This document shows, in pieces, positions 46,525 to 58,504 of a DNA stretch of 64,000 bases (within the stretch, counting starts at the first letter, position 1; each line of letters starts with the position of its first letter). The DNA lies in the NCBI GenBank assembly GCA_039000515.1, contig JBCFYV010011164.1, forward strand, positions 46,045,993 to 46,109,992. Direction: 5' to 3'. The notes beneath the pieces are model-generated. The model saw nothing but the letters and a program-made list of their open reading frames with translations. It searched no databases and had not been told where the DNA came from. The translations under genes were made by a program, and so were the position numbers. The stretch comes from Timema cristinae (lineage: Eukaryota; Arthropoda; Insecta; Phasmatodea; Timematidae).

Positions 46525-47598
46525 CAGTGGCGGCTCGTGAGTAAACCTTAAGGGAGGGTGCTTTCTTAAAATTGCTAAATTAGGTAGAAAACAGCCTTAT
46601 GCCATCCTATATTTAGGCAACAAACTACACTATAAAAAGGATAAAGTTAATAAAAGTAAATAAAAGCTATTTATAAAAGTGTAACAACTCACTTGGCTTG
46701 AAGTCTTAAATTGTCCATCGTGAAATCTGCACGCGACAAACGAGCCGCCACACGAACACATGCACGCACACATGCGCACACCACACCACACACACACACA
46801 CACCAGTAAACAAAAAATATATAAATATGTTCTTAACATATCTTGAACACTATCCAGTACACACACCATATGCTTTAATAACTATTGTATCAGTAAGTTT
46901 ATCGTTTGAAAGAAAACTTTTAATCTTCGGTTTTTGTCTGGTATCTCGTGAATCATTGAATTTTCTATAGACAACATGGCCAAAGTATTTAATTTGTCTT
47001 CACTTAAAGTGTTTCTTGCATACGATTTGATTAATGGCCTTCCTATGTTTTTAATTTCAAACTTTTCTTCTAATTATAAAGAACCAAAATTCGATTTTTT
47101 AGTATCGGAAACTTTCATTATTCACTAAAGTCATCAAAAACAAGAGCAAAAATGCATCACACTTATACACTAAACAAATCAACGACTTTCCTTATCTATG
47201 AGCCAGCCAGCCGACTGCAGCTGGTAGCACTAGCAGACCACCCTTTAGTTTAGCCCCAAAAACTTGGTAAGGTCAAAGAAAGTGACGTCAAGTTGTCATG
47301 GCAACCACTCTGTAAATTATGTAGAGCTCAGGGGTACTTCTGAACAAGCCCAAACAGCACAAATTGTGTTAACATACAAGCGCTTTATGCCACAACGCTG
47401 GTGCATTATGGTTTTGCTAATTTCCTCAATAAAATGAGAAAATGATATAAAGATTTCTTAAATTAATTTATGTATTCAATATGTAATGAAAAAATATGAG
47501 AAAATTTGTATGAATTTCAAAATGGGTTTTGCTTCTTCTTTTGATTTATTTTGAGGCAGGGCGGCGCCCCAGAGCTCTCCTTCACAAGCAGCCACTGA
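46525..47598. mobile_element. hAT-type transposon, internally deleted, about 1.07 kb
   Basis: The left end CAGTGGCGGCTCGTGA and the reverse-complemented right end CAGTGGCTGCTTGTGA are terminal inverted repeats. AATTATTG on the left and AATGATTG on the right form an 8-bp target duplication with one mismatch. Inside, a C-terminal hAT transposase fragment survives on the minus strand (next entry). The right end also has GGGCGGCGCCCC just inside. The left end matches position 8 of the window. Confidence 0.8.
46890..47100 (-). pseudogene. hAT transposase C-terminal fragment
   Basis: The minus strand reads KSYARNTLSEDKLNTLAMLS then IENSMIHEIPDKNRRLKVFF. L-S-x-x-(K/R)-L-x-x-LA-x-(L/M)-SIE is the typical end of the hAT dimerisation domain (as in DUF4371/ZMYM-like hAT proteins). 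No catalytic part is present, as expected for an internally deleted copy. Confidence 0.75.
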
Positions 47599-47699
47599 AT
47601 GATTGTCTCTACGCTATCTGAGAAAACTTGTAGTAAGGCCTACATATTCAGCAACACATAATTTGGACTGTAGATGATAAGCCAAGTTATTTATTTTGT

Positions 47700-47850
47700 G
47701 GTTGCAATGAAAGTTTATGATGAACTAACCTGTCACAAGAAGAAACATGATTAAGAATGAAGCTGTCGGAGCAAGAGTGAAAGTACAGGGAGATGGAGGC
47801 ATTTAATTTACTACTGACTGCCACTGGCAGGAAATCAGATGTTGATCATT
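47700..47850 (+). mobile_element. LINE 3'-end fragment (decayed)
   Basis: GGGAGATGGAGGCATTTAAT, then CTGACTGCCACTGGCAGGAA and ATGTTGAT align with the last 60 bp or so of the LINE ending at 43373. No GATGAT run remains. Confidence 0.5.
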
Positions 47851-48851
47851 GTAATTTCAAGGAATTTTGTATTCGATTTTAGTATCTTGCTAGTGAAAGA
47901 TATAAATGCTAATTTTCATAGGAAGTCCACTTTCGACCACCAATATTATTAAAAGTCACAAAAACTTACATTCTAGAAAAAGTATTATTTAATTTGTTAA
48001 TCATAAAGTTTATTAAAAAGTAATCAAAAGCTTTCAATAATACTTTCTTATGGATTAGTGCATAATTTCTATTTACATCATTAATTAAAAGGATTAAGAA
48101 TGTAAATACAATTGTAATATTTTCCCTCCCCATTGTGGCAACATGAGTTTCCAGTTCTCAAATAATTGGCTTCCTATGAAAATCAAACTGTAACTGGTGA
48201 ATTGTATGCATGCTGCAAACGGGGATTACAACACGGTTATGATTCTTTTGTAGTTGAAATTTCTTTTCAGATTCTCTTGGAATCAGGAAGTTTGGGTCAG
48301 ATTAGCGATACTGTGGATATTGAGGGGTCATGTGAAAGTGACTCTTGGGTATGAACTAAGAAGGCTTAGGTCCTGAGTGGAACTAGTTAGGAATGTGTGT
48401 AGACCGGGATGGTATTGTGTTGTGAGAGAGATGTCTAGAGATTTGACTGGAGGCTCAATGTTGTCTCTGGAGATTTGGTTTTCTATCAAAGAATTGGGGT
48501 ACCTTCTGCCTTAGATGGCTGAGGATTGTTGTTCACAATATTAACCTACATCATTAGGTTCTGAACATATCATGTGATACGCAAGTGGATAAAGTCAAAT
48601 GATTTTATTTAAGGTGCACACTTTAATTTGTCTTGTGGTGGCAGACTAGGGGATGAAAGGTGTTTGCCTCTTAATAATGCTCATATTTCTCTTTTAATGC
48701 TCATTTTTTCCAAAAATGCAATAAGTGAAAATAAAGTTTCTTGCATGTTGGGGATGGAATTGAGATATTGTTGGGCTATCATAAGTCTATCCAAGTGTAA
48801 TACTAAGGAGTGGAAAAAATAGAGGAAAAAAAATGATTAGCACAAAATAAT

Positions 48852-49110
48852 TTTTATTTATTTATTTAGCACCGCATGCCACTACCCATTCGAGTTATAC
48901 ACTTAAATACTAATTACACCAATGGATTAGGAATGGGGAAGGTTGAATTTATAGGAAGTGAACCCACATTTGCGTGAAGGAAGAGTGGAAAACCATTTAG
49001 GAAAAATCACCCCAGTTCACCCGACCAAGATTTGAACGCCGATCTTCCTGTCCTCACCATTCTAGCTCAACACGACTAGCGCATTAGCTAGCTACGCCAG
49101 CAAGGTGGGT
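48852..49110 (-). mobile_element. SINE family A with 11-bp duplication
   Basis: TTATTTATTT and the common tail at the low end, and the family A head (CAGCAAGGTGGGT complement) at the high end. Perfect flanks CACAAAATAAT lie at 48841-48851 and 49111-49121. Confidence 0.93.
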
Positions 49111-49180
49111 CACAAAATAATAAAAATAATAATTAATCTTTCTCTTAAATGAGCACCTGTCAAGGTACCTCCACTTTTTT

Positions 49181-50850
49181 TTAATGTGGTAAGTTTGGTA
49201 AAAAATATATATCTATATTCACTCCATTTTTTAAATTTAGAACCACTCCGTCCTCCATCTTAAAACCACTCCTGTTATCCTCATGCGTGCTTTTCACCCT
49301 CATTACAACTCCTCTTTCCACTTCGGACACTTCCATCACTTTCCAAACTTTATTTCTATCCATGCTATCATATGAGTTTTCCAAATACATAAATACCATT
49401 ACCAAGTCCTTTCCATATTCATACCTTCCTTATCAGCTAATCATATGACCAAGATTAAGTCTTTTGTACACCTTTTTTCTTAAATCCGCGCCCTTCCTCT
49501 CCACCTTCCTTTAATTTTATTTATTATTGACTTTTCCAGGATCTTCTTATATATTTTTATACAGTGGCAAATCAGTGTTATTCCTCTATAATTTATATAC
49601 TCCTTTCTTGAAAATAGATCATACAACTCCCTTTTTACAGTCTTCCTGTAACTTATTATCCTTTCCAAATCACTTTCAGCTCACTGTATGACATTGTATA
49701 CTTACTTCACCTGCAGCTCTTATCAGTTCCACAGTCAGTTCATACTTGTTTCATCATCTTTAATGTGTCCTCCGTCTCTTTCTATGTGGGACCTCTTTTC
49801 TCCTCATTTTCTATTTATTCTGATCCTCTGTTTCACTCTCATCCCTTTCATCTTCTATATCGAACATTTTCTCAAAATATCTCATCTATAGTTCATTTTA
49901 TTTCCCCTCCTGTTTCTTACTTGGCTGACTAACATCTTCTTATTCCTTCCACACCCTGTTCCAGATCTCTGTTCATTTTTGCGTCCAATTCTTCCTAGCT
50001 TTCCATACCACTTGCTTCGCTCTTTTCTTTTTATTTCCATTATGCGTCCACTGTTTCCTAATTACTATTCCTAAAAATGTCATACACCTTAGCTCAGTCG
50101 GTAGCGTGTCTGCCTACTGAACTCCAAGAGTCCCGAAATTTATCATTGATGAAAATATGGGTTTACACTTTCACATTTATAAATTAACAGGCCGGGGACT
50201 GGATGTTATGCCTATCCTACCTAGTCTTAGATTATAAGACATATGAAGCTACGACAGGCCTAGCCAGCTGGTAGTGGAAAATATATTAAAGGAATAAGAA
50301 CTTACCCTGGCCATAGGCTGGAAACAGTAATGGATGAATAATATTCTTAAAATTCTTTCTGAATACTTTAGTCTTATCCTTCATTGCTTCCTTTACATTG
50401 TTTTTCCACCAGGGTGTCTCCTACTTAACTCTTATTAATTGTTCTCCCACATACCTCCTCTGCAACTCCCTTCAAACTGTTCTTAAGCCTTTCCTATTCA
50501 ACCTCTACATTTTGCATTTCATCCTTGCACATTAAGTTTCTTGCCTTACTTAGGTACAGCTCTTTCTTTGTTATTTTTTAGCCTCCACACTCATATTCTA
50601 CTTTCTTGTCTTACTAACTTTCCCCAAAAGTCACATCTTTGACGTCTTCCACCAACAACCTGTGATCACTACTATCTAAACCCTAAGGACACACTTGGTA
50701 TTACCTTAGTGTTAATGGTCTGCCTTTTCATGTCTTCATCTATGAGAAAGTAAGTCTATCACTGAATTTTGCTCCCCACCACAAATGTATCTAATGATCT
50801 TAAAGCTTTTTCTTTCCTTCTTATAAAAGCTGTTTGTCACTTTTATTTTA
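49181..50850 (-). pseudogene. LINE endonuclease/RT remnant
   Basis: Going down the minus strand: an endonuclease end with DHRLLVEDV (near 50660), then YRKTVKRELYDLF and KEYINYRGITLICHCIKIY (RT block 1, near 49580), then MVMVFMYLENSYDSMDRNKV (RT block A, where the catalytic F-x-D-x-x-x-A-Y-D segment reads YLENSYDS) and GVVMRVKSTHEDNRSGFKME. The first catalytic aspartate appears replaced by E. The element is interrupted by SINE E at 50089 and has many stops. The endonuclease in front of the RT shows it belongs to the APE class. Confidence 0.8.
50089..50345 (+). mobile_element. SINE family E nested in the LINE
   Basis: The head CACCTTAGCTCAGTCGGTAG is a clear A box. The B box is decayed (GTCCCGAAATTTATC). 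The body includes GGGACTGGATGTTATGCC and AAGCTACGACAGGCCTAG. The 3' end CCATAGGCTGGAAACAGTAA matches the LINE tail at 43320-43350. Imperfect flanks ATTCCTAAAA and ATTCTTAAAA suggest an old duplication. Confidence 0.85.
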
Positions 50851-51144
50851 TTTCTTACACATAACTCTTACAGCCTTCTACCCTCTTCATTTCTCTCTTC
50901 ACATCCTTCTTTCTCTAACACCTCCTCTCCTCTTTCTTTTTTTCTTTTTCCTATGTTTGCATTTCCCCCATTACTACCTGCTACTCGTTTCACATATACC
51001 TATGCTTACTATCACATTTAAAAAATGTATTTGTAGGTACATCAAGTGGAACCTCGAAAATTACGAGTCTACAACTTTCAATCTCGATCTAAAGCTTATG
51101 AAGAGTTCAGTTCAAAGCTCAAAATACAAGTACTCCGGAGCTTT

Positions 51145-51192
51145 TTTAAATCCACTTCACAAGGGTGCTGCAAGTTTATAAAGATTGAGAAT
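51145..51192. mobile_element. Right end of a hAT-type element
   Basis: The reverse complement reads CAGGGATTCTCAATC, with CTCTAGAG immediately outside, the same target motif as at 2424-2431. No left end found upstream, so a fragment. Confidence 0.5.
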
Positions 51193-51864
51193 CCCTGCTC
51201 TAGAGTCTAGAAGTTGTTTGTTAGTTTCTAATATTGGAAATAAAATTTAAATTTTAGTTTTACCAGTAATGTACTAGTATGAATTTTTTATTATTTTCCA
51301 ATTCTGGAATGGGATTCCTTTGATACACGTTGCATTACTTCTCTGCTTTGTTTGGTATGTAAACTCTGTTTACCCTGAAATGTAGTAAAAGTCTTACCTT
51401 GACAGATTATACTAAGGCCTTAACTTAATATAGTGGAATAATGCTTGCTAACTTACAGGATAAATAAAGGGTACACTACATTGACACTGAAAGGCTCACA
51501 TTTAATCAATTACAATATGACACTACAGCACAGAGGAAATTTCTTTGTATTTGTGTGGCATGTGAGTGGGAAACAATTTAGGTTAACCCCTCTTCATTAC
51601 ACTCAGTTTGAAGTAAAAAACTAGCCTCAACATTACTGGAAGGAAAATCAGACTTGAAGATTTGGACGATAAACCTGCATGTCCATCAACGCAGGTTGTG
51701 CCATATTGAAATCAAGATAAATAAGCGTTTAAGGAAAAAGCATGGGTACACAGCATTTCTATAACATATTATAGCTATATGCTTTTATAATGAAATATCA
51801 TTATACATTAAGTATGTTTCAGAACCAATTCAAAGCTGTAATGTTAAGACTACAGTATGTTTAC

Positions 51865-52040
51865 CTTAAGATGGGAATTGTTGGCCATAGTGTGATATGC
51901 CCAGAAGAGTGTGGTGGTAACATAGTAGGCGATGAGTATGTCGACCGTGTAGTGGCCGTGAGCTATAAGAACCATGATCACACCAGTGGTTGACAGACAC
52001 CAAGATGCCCAATGGAATGGAAAACATCGCCGTGGCGAGT
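51865..52040 (-). CDS. SGMS: Sphingomyelin synthase exon with second catalytic motif
   Basis: The acceptor ATTGTAG lies above 52040, and the exon ends before GTAAAC. Two bases finish a split tyrosine codon, then 58 codons run from SPRRCFPFHWASWCLSTTGV through IMVLIAHGHYTVDILIAYYV to TLFWAYHTMANNSHLK. H-Y-T-V-D holds the catalytic His and Asp of the LPP-type triad, which act on the lumenal/exoplasmic side. Two membrane helices are visible. The exon lies in no long ORF in the correct frame, and the phases on both sides confirm it. Intact, no lesion seen. Confidence 0.93.
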
Positions 52041-52410
52041 CTACAATTATATAAACAGAGATTGTCTAGAATAAGTATCCCTTAATATAGCCTGCATTAA
52101 TTTAAACATTTTAATTGTATAGTTAAATGAGGCTAAGATTAAAAAAATAAGTGTGGTTTAAAATATAAATGTAGATAAACACTCAGAAAAACTCATTTTA
52201 CGTGAACTTTTTGAGCATTAGTTAAGTTAAATTTGTTTTTACTGTCAAGTCTGTGTGTTTTCTAAAAGTTGCAGTTTTGCAAACACATAATTTATTTAAT
52301 AGTAGATTTCACCCCATTCATAAGCTAGGTTTATATACATGCATAATACTTAGCTAACAGTGAATAATGCACAACTCATAATAAAAATACAACAATTTTG
52401 TTTATTTTTC

Positions 52411-52629
52411 AGCACCACGTTTTACTACCTGTTCAGGTTATACACATTATGTACTAACCACGCTAATGAGTTAAGGATGGATTTAGAGAAAGTGTACCAA
52501 CATTTGCATGGAGTAAGAGAGAGGAAACTATTTAGGAAAAAACCTTTATACACCTGACCAGGATTCAAACCCTGTCAGTTAGCAGTCTAGTCTATTGTGA
52601 GAGTGACAACTTATAGCATGTAGCCACCG
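52411..52629 (-). mobile_element. SINE family B, diverged copy
   Basis: Common tail (AGCACCACGTTTTACTACC), A/B body, then the family B head end (TTATAGCATGTAGCCACCG). Duplication not clear. Confidence 0.8.
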
Positions 52630-54239
52630 AAGAAGGTTGTTTACTATACAACATACTAATTAAGTCTTACTCAAATTAATTTTTTAATTACTATAATTCA
52701 CCTAGGACTTTTTCTCTTAGTTAAATTTTTTTTATCATCAAATGCAGCAATAATCATGACAAATATTCAAGAATTGTTAAGGGTGCTAGATGGGGAGAGC
52801 AATCAGACGCATTGCAGACGTTTAGAAATCCCACTTTATTTAAGAAGTGGTTGATATTTTTAAATATGGTTTTCAACAATATGTTGGTGAAAGTTATCAA
52901 CAGGTCTCTAGCCAGTTTTAAAAATTACATTTTAAGTTTAATTTTTTTTAAAGAATTTCTATGACATGCTATGAAAAAATTTGTATTTCCGAGATTAAAG
53001 TAATAGGCTAGAAATTTAGATCTTGCGTTCCTCTATCAAATAAAGTCATATTTTGATAGGGTCATAGCAATAAATTTTAAGAAAATGCGGGATGGTTTTA
53101 TTGGGTTCAATTATTAAGCTATCAATAACATTATTTTTCACCTTGAAGTAAGCAGCCACCTCGACCCTCCCCTCGGAAGGAAGGGAGGAAAAGGAAATCT
53201 TTACCAGCCTCTTTTACCAGCATACACTCTTTTAGTTTGTTGTTTTCACAAAGGTAGGTTGAGGTTGACAATAAACAGTAGCTGCTGAACGTGTATTTAT
53301 TTGTGGCATTGTAAAAACACACAGGTGTTTAAAATATTAACATCCATCCAAATAATGTATTGTGTGTGTATGTGTGTTCATTATTAGTTTTATTACTATA
53401 ATTATTAGTGAAACAATACAATATTTTTTATTCAACTAGCCTATCGGTTTTATCACCTGATAATCAAATGTTTTGAATATTGTAATTTTGCGCGTGAAAA
53501 TGGATAAGCCTTTAAGTAAAGAAGATAAGAAAAGAGATAAAAAATCAAAATTGTAGCCAAGTTAAAATTTTTTTTAAAAAATATGGAGCTCAGAACGGAC
53601 TTTCTCACTATTTTTTTAAATGGATATATTTACTCAAAATTCGTAATATATGTGAAACAAACACATATACACTAATAAACCCGAGCACAAATAATTGCAT
53701 TATACTTCTATGTTAAACATTTTTTGACTCCCGAATTTAAATTTTATGATTTTATTCTTAAAGAATTAAAAGTCCTCACTAGTATATTTGTACCAAAAAT
53801 AAAATATTATATTGGGTCCACAAGGTCAACACTTCATATTAAAATGCTGACTTCTGATTAAAATTTTCAACATTTTATTAGGGGTTGTACATCTTATGTT
53901 TATTGCATTTTTATTTAATTCCCATTTATAATTTAGACCAATAAAAAAAGTAAATGTTGACTATTGAGTCTAAAATGTTCAAATATTTTACAAATGTTGT
54001 ACAAATATTTTCCCTAAGAGAGTCAAGAAAAAAAAAATACACTTTTTTTGAGAGACCTACTTATCTACTTACTTTATGGAATCAGAGAAATATTGTATTA
54101 AAACATAATATGTAGTGTCTTTGTACAAATATAGCTCACAAAAGTGAATTAATATATTTGCCAATATTTTCAAAACTATTAGTTTTATAAAGTTATATTT
54201 CAAATAAAAGTTTTTTTATTTTAATAGTACTACAATTTT

Positions 54240-55290
54240 GCAATGATAAGTTATATTTAGTATCTCAAATAGTTGCGGATGTAAGGAAATTTCCGGTTCT
54301 GTAAACTAACTTGAAAGTCATTTTCATGGGAACATGAAAATAGACATTTGGTTTATAATTTTAATCAACACATTGATATGAATCTTAATCAAAATCGTTA
54401 AAGCAGATTTTGAGAAAATCGATTTTTCTCTCTTTTCACCCTTTATTAAACTACTCTTAATCTTAAGGTTAAACAGACACACAGACAGACGGCATTGCAA
54501 AAAAACACTTTTTGGGGTTCGAAGGGTCATGAAACGTTGACATTCATCAACATCTCGGGTTAGATTTGTTTTTCATGGTCGCAATATTTTAACTTTAGTG
54601 TTCGAAAAGTTAATATATATGTTTAGCTTGAAAATGATTGGTTTTGTAATAATATGTTTCAAATAAAATATTTGTATTATAAATAGATCTACATATTTGC
54701 AATGTAAGCAATTTCATCTCTCAAACAGTTTCGGAGATAATATGATAAAATAAAATATTTGTATTAAATTAGATCCACACATTTTCAATGATAAGTAATT
54801 TAATCTCAAATAGTTTCAGAAATATAATTTAAAAAATATTAGAATTTAACGCATCATACCAGGACCCTTAAAGTCATTTTGCCGAAATATTGAGAGTAGC
54901 CATTTTGTTTGGAATATTTATAAATTTTTAAGTGAAATTTAATCAAAATCAAGCCGATTTGATAAAATCAGATTTTTTTTCTTTTTGCTCTTCAGTAACT
55001 ACCCTTAATTTTAGGGTTAGATGTCAAATACCAAAAACCCCTCGGGGCAACCCTATGAAAACCCTAGATACCAAGTTTTAGCCCGATCTGCAAAATAGTT
55101 TAGGCTATACTCCAAGGCATAGACAGACAGATGGAAATTCAAAAGCAACTTTTTTGGATTGGGGGGGGAGGGGGGGGGGGGTCCCCCCATGAAACGTCGA
55201 TGTTCATCAAAATAATCTAGAGTTTAAATTTTTTGATAGTCACAATACTTTTTATACCTGTTGGATAGCAAGAAAGTAAAATGGCAAAGA
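54240..55290 (+). repeat. Two diverged tandem copies of a 400-550 bp module
   Basis: Module 1 (54240-54630) and module 2 (54770-55290) share, in order: CAATGATAAGT, TCTCAAATAGTT, AATCAAAATC, GATTTT, an ACAGACAGA stretch, CATGAAACGT and TTCATCAA, then a CACAATACTTTT-like end. Module 2 includes a long G/C homopolymer at 55160-55188. This arrangement resembles a dispersed repeat known from other arthropods and molluscs by its CATGAAACGTCGA motif (from memory). Class unknown. Confidence 0.65.
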
Positions 55291-55394
55291 CATTTTTGGT
55301 AGTTATTATCATTGATTTCAGTATGCATATTAGATTTAACTTGGGGGTGAGGGTTGTAGCAGCATCAAATTCTCAGAAGGGGGTAGTAAGTTAA

Positions 55395-55424
55395 AAAAAA
55401 GGTTGGGAATTACTGCTTTGAACC
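55395..55424. mobile_element. Possible right end of another hAT-type element
   Basis: The reverse complement reads CAGTAATTCCCAACC, like the ends of the hAT at 1274. No left end or clear 8-bp duplication seen. Confidence 0.4.
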
Positions 55425-55441
55425 ATGCAGATAGTAAAGTC

Positions 55442-55610
55442 ACATATAGTTAACATTGCATTCCTTCATCAGATGTGTACACACATAGTAGACATTGTAA
55501 CCTTTCATCAGGTGTACACATATAGTGGACATTGTTACCTTTCATCAGGTGTACAAATATAATGGGCATTGCCTCTCTTCATTAGGTGTACACATATAGT
55601 GGACATTCCT
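55442..55610. repeat. 37-bp tandem repeat, about 4.5 units
   Basis: Units of TATAGTGGACATTGTTACC plus TTTCATCAGGTGTACACA repeat with a period of 37 bp between equivalent positions (55483, 55520, 55557, 55594). Confidence 0.9.
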
Positions 55611-56539
55611 TGCCTAAATTTATTTCTAGATTTATATTTTACTTCAACTTTATTTGGTTGTAAATATATAATCAACATTACTTCCCTTGTTTAGACTCTC
55701 CACGTAGAGATTGAAACAAACCCATTTTACTTGAGGATAGATATAAAATGAAACTATTTTAATCACAGAGCAACAAATTAAACTCATTTTTTATATGACT
55801 TATATAAAAACTATATCCATAAAAGCTTATTGATAGCTTTTGTAATATAAATTTGTTGGTTTAGGAATATTTTGAAACATACAAAATAAGTTATAAATAT
55901 AAAAATTGAAATAAATCAAAACACAAACATAATATTTTGTAATTATTTTGTGGCTATAACTAGTAAGTAATTTTAAAGGTCATGCTTACCTACACCATCT
56001 TATCAAATATTATTGATAAAGACAGATTATAAAGTTGTTATATAATAGTTTTAATTACACCAACTAGAAATCAAAATATTGTACTACAAATATCTAAATG
56101 TTTTATACAATTAAAGTTTTCACCACCACTTACTTTAAAATTGGAAGGAAAGGTAATTGTTATGCAACTGTTACACATTTAGGTGTTGCTAGTTTTGCCT
56201 TTAAATAATGATTGAATTCCCTAATAATACAATAATCACACTAAAGGGGAAGAAAGAGGAAATTATCAATCAGATGTCTTATACACTCCTTTGTGTTAAG
56301 GTAGAATGAAAAATAATCGAAGAAAAAAATATATATATCAGACCACATGACTGGAATTACAACCCCGACCTACCCATCACCTGTAAATTATATTAGATGA
56401 GAGAGATGATTTTGTTCGCATGCCCACTGGAGAGGGCTATTATTTTTTTAGTCAAAGTTTTTTATAAGATGTTTAAACAAAAGATTAAAAGAGTTCAAGC
56501 TACTGTCCGGCTGGGATTTACCCAAAGGATCAAATGATC

Positions 56540-56670
56540 TAAGTTGTCACTCTAGCAATAGAATTGGTTGCCAATGACATGGAGGTTAGGGTTCGAATTC
56601 CGGTCTGTTGTAGAGAGGGTATTTTGTACTGAATGGGCGATTTCCAATATATATCCACATTAATGCTGGC
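56540..56670 (+). mobile_element. SINE head remnant (family B-like)
   Basis: TCTAAGTTGTCACTCTAGC and GGGTTCGAATTCCGGTCTG resemble the family B head with its B box. The tail is missing. Confidence 0.5.
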
Positions 56671-57202
56671 ACAATTCCTTTAAAATTAAACTTTTCTTTT
56701 CCCTAACATATTACCTTGTTAATTAGTGGATATGCAAATAATCCATAACAGGTAGTTTGATGGTTGTGGAAAATTAATCTAAAAAATCAATATTTAGATA
56801 CAAAGCTAAAAAATACAAAGTTAAAAGTACCTAATTATTTAATGTACAGGAATGTAAATCAGGATTTAATATACAAGAGCAGCATTACTAGCAACTTGAA
56901 ATAGTAATGTTCTTATTTATTTTAAACAACTCGATCACTGTCTAAATTTGGAAGTAGATTGGTTGTGTATCAAGCCAGTAGGTTGTTGTAAAATATAAAC
57001 CAAAAGAGTGGAAAAGCTATCGCTTTTACTGTGAATGAATCATCCCGGCCTTGAGTGACAAGTCTTTCGTCCTTCCTCTTTCACTAATCTGTTAAGAACT
57101 CACCGAAAGAAAGATAAGTAAAGAGAAGAAGTGATTTTTTTTTTACTCCTGAAAGGCGACAAGGTATTTCTACCTGCCCAATGTAGCACCCTTAAGGTTA
57201 CC

Positions 57203-57492
57203 TTTGCTTTACATTCATTACTGTTTCTAACCTATGGTCTTGGTCAGTTTTATTCAAAGCCCTATATTTTTCCACCACTGGCTTGTTAGGCCTGTCGTGG
57301 CTTCATATGCCTTATAATATACCTTAAGACTAGGGCAGGCACAACATCCAGTCCAAGGCTGTTAATTCATCACCGTGAAAAGGTAAACCCACATTTCACC
57401 AATGATAAATTTTTTCGCCATGCCGATAATCGAACTCGGGATCCTTAGCTCAGTAGAAAGACACATTACCGACTGAGCTAAGGTGTCGTATT
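57203..57492 (-). mobile_element. SINE family E with perfect 12-bp duplication
   Basis: On the minus strand: GACACCTTAGCTCAGTCGG (A box), GAGTTCGATTATCGGC (B box), body with GGACTGGATGTTGTGCC, and 3' end CCATAGGTTAGAAACAGTAA. Flanks CTTAAGGTTACC at 57191-57202 and 57493-57504 are identical. The best-preserved family E copy. Confidence 0.92.
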
Positions 57493-58504
57493 CTTAAGGT
57501 TACCATATGTGTCAAATTTAAATGTATCTACTGGATCAATATTTTATTTATTTTGGTCCAATTTTTTTTATATAAAAACTAAAAGAATATTTAAAAAAAT
57601 ACCAACAATCATTTGCGTCCTCTTCCATCCTACCTTAAATGGTTGTTTGTGAAATGAAGTCTTGGTTTGTAAAGTGTTTTATAAAAATTAGAGGTCTGCA
57701 AAGCTTTGATAATATCAATATTGAAATTAATTTTTTAGTATTCAATAACTCGAATCAACCCAAACTATAAAAAGGATCGATAGGGTTTTAGGTTGTTGTA
57801 AATCCCGCAATGTGCCTAAAATATAATAGTAAAAATTTAATAATTTAACAATTCTTGTAAGGGAATGTAAATGCTTATTAATTATTCACCATTTTATCGA
57901 AAAATAAGCCACACTTTTTCCCCAATAAAAACTTTTATAGACCTTCATGTAGTCTATAATCACACCCTTGGATGATACAAATAATAAATATATTAGCTTT
58001 TGGGAGTGAATATTTACATAGAAATAGTTTATTAGCACCACAACAAATAATCTCTTTACGGCTTAAGTTTGAAATGGTGAACTATTGTTGTATGGACATA
58101 TTGAAGAGCTTAATGTTTATATATGATGACTTATAGCACTAGGGACCAAAACTAAACTGATTTTTATTTATAACATGTAACTTATTTTACTTAACATCCT
58201 AGTGTTAGCATATTTAACCAGGATATGATTCAATTCGATAATTATTTGAAATTTATGAATAATATTTGCTTCGATTCGAGATTTGATTCAAACTCAAAAA
58301 TTCTGCTTTGCAGATGTCTAGTAAAAATCAGTATGGCAGTTATTAAAATTTGTACTTACATTTGTCTATGCTTGTAATATATTCATCAATAAAGACAAAA
58401 AGTCACTCCTCCCATGAATTTGTCAATCAACTTCTGAGTGTACAAATAACAAACAAAATTACCCACTAATATCCACCTCTTATTATTTATTTTAAAATGC
58501 TCAC

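Larger units (their letters stand above)
45272..51864 (-). other. Sphingomyelin synthase intron between the last two exons, 6.6 kb
   Basis: From donor GTAAAC (below 51865) to acceptor TTTTCAG (above 45271). It hosts a dispersed repeat, an AAT microsatellite, a hAT element, two LINE remnants, SINEs A and E and a hAT right end. The rest, including 47850-48840 and 51200-51860, shows nothing recognisable. Confidence 0.75.
52041..58504 (-). other. Sphingomyelin synthase intron, 6.5 kb
   Basis: From donor GTGAGC (below 58505) to the acceptor above 52040. It holds SINE B (52411), a direct repeat at 54240-55290, a hAT end, a 37-bp tandem array and SINE E (57203). The parts 52640-54240, 55620-56540 and 57505-58500 show no feature I can name. 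Confidence 0.75.

Noticed and set aside
46630..46869. Cysteine-rich small protein on the minus strand
   Set aside because: The Cys/Val run comes from a CA repeat at 46760-46803 inside a transposon.
50834..51181. Open frame with hydrophobic start on the plus strand
   Set aside because: Antisense to the LINE endonuclease end and then into a hAT end; the hydrophobic stretch reflects pyrimidine-rich sequence.
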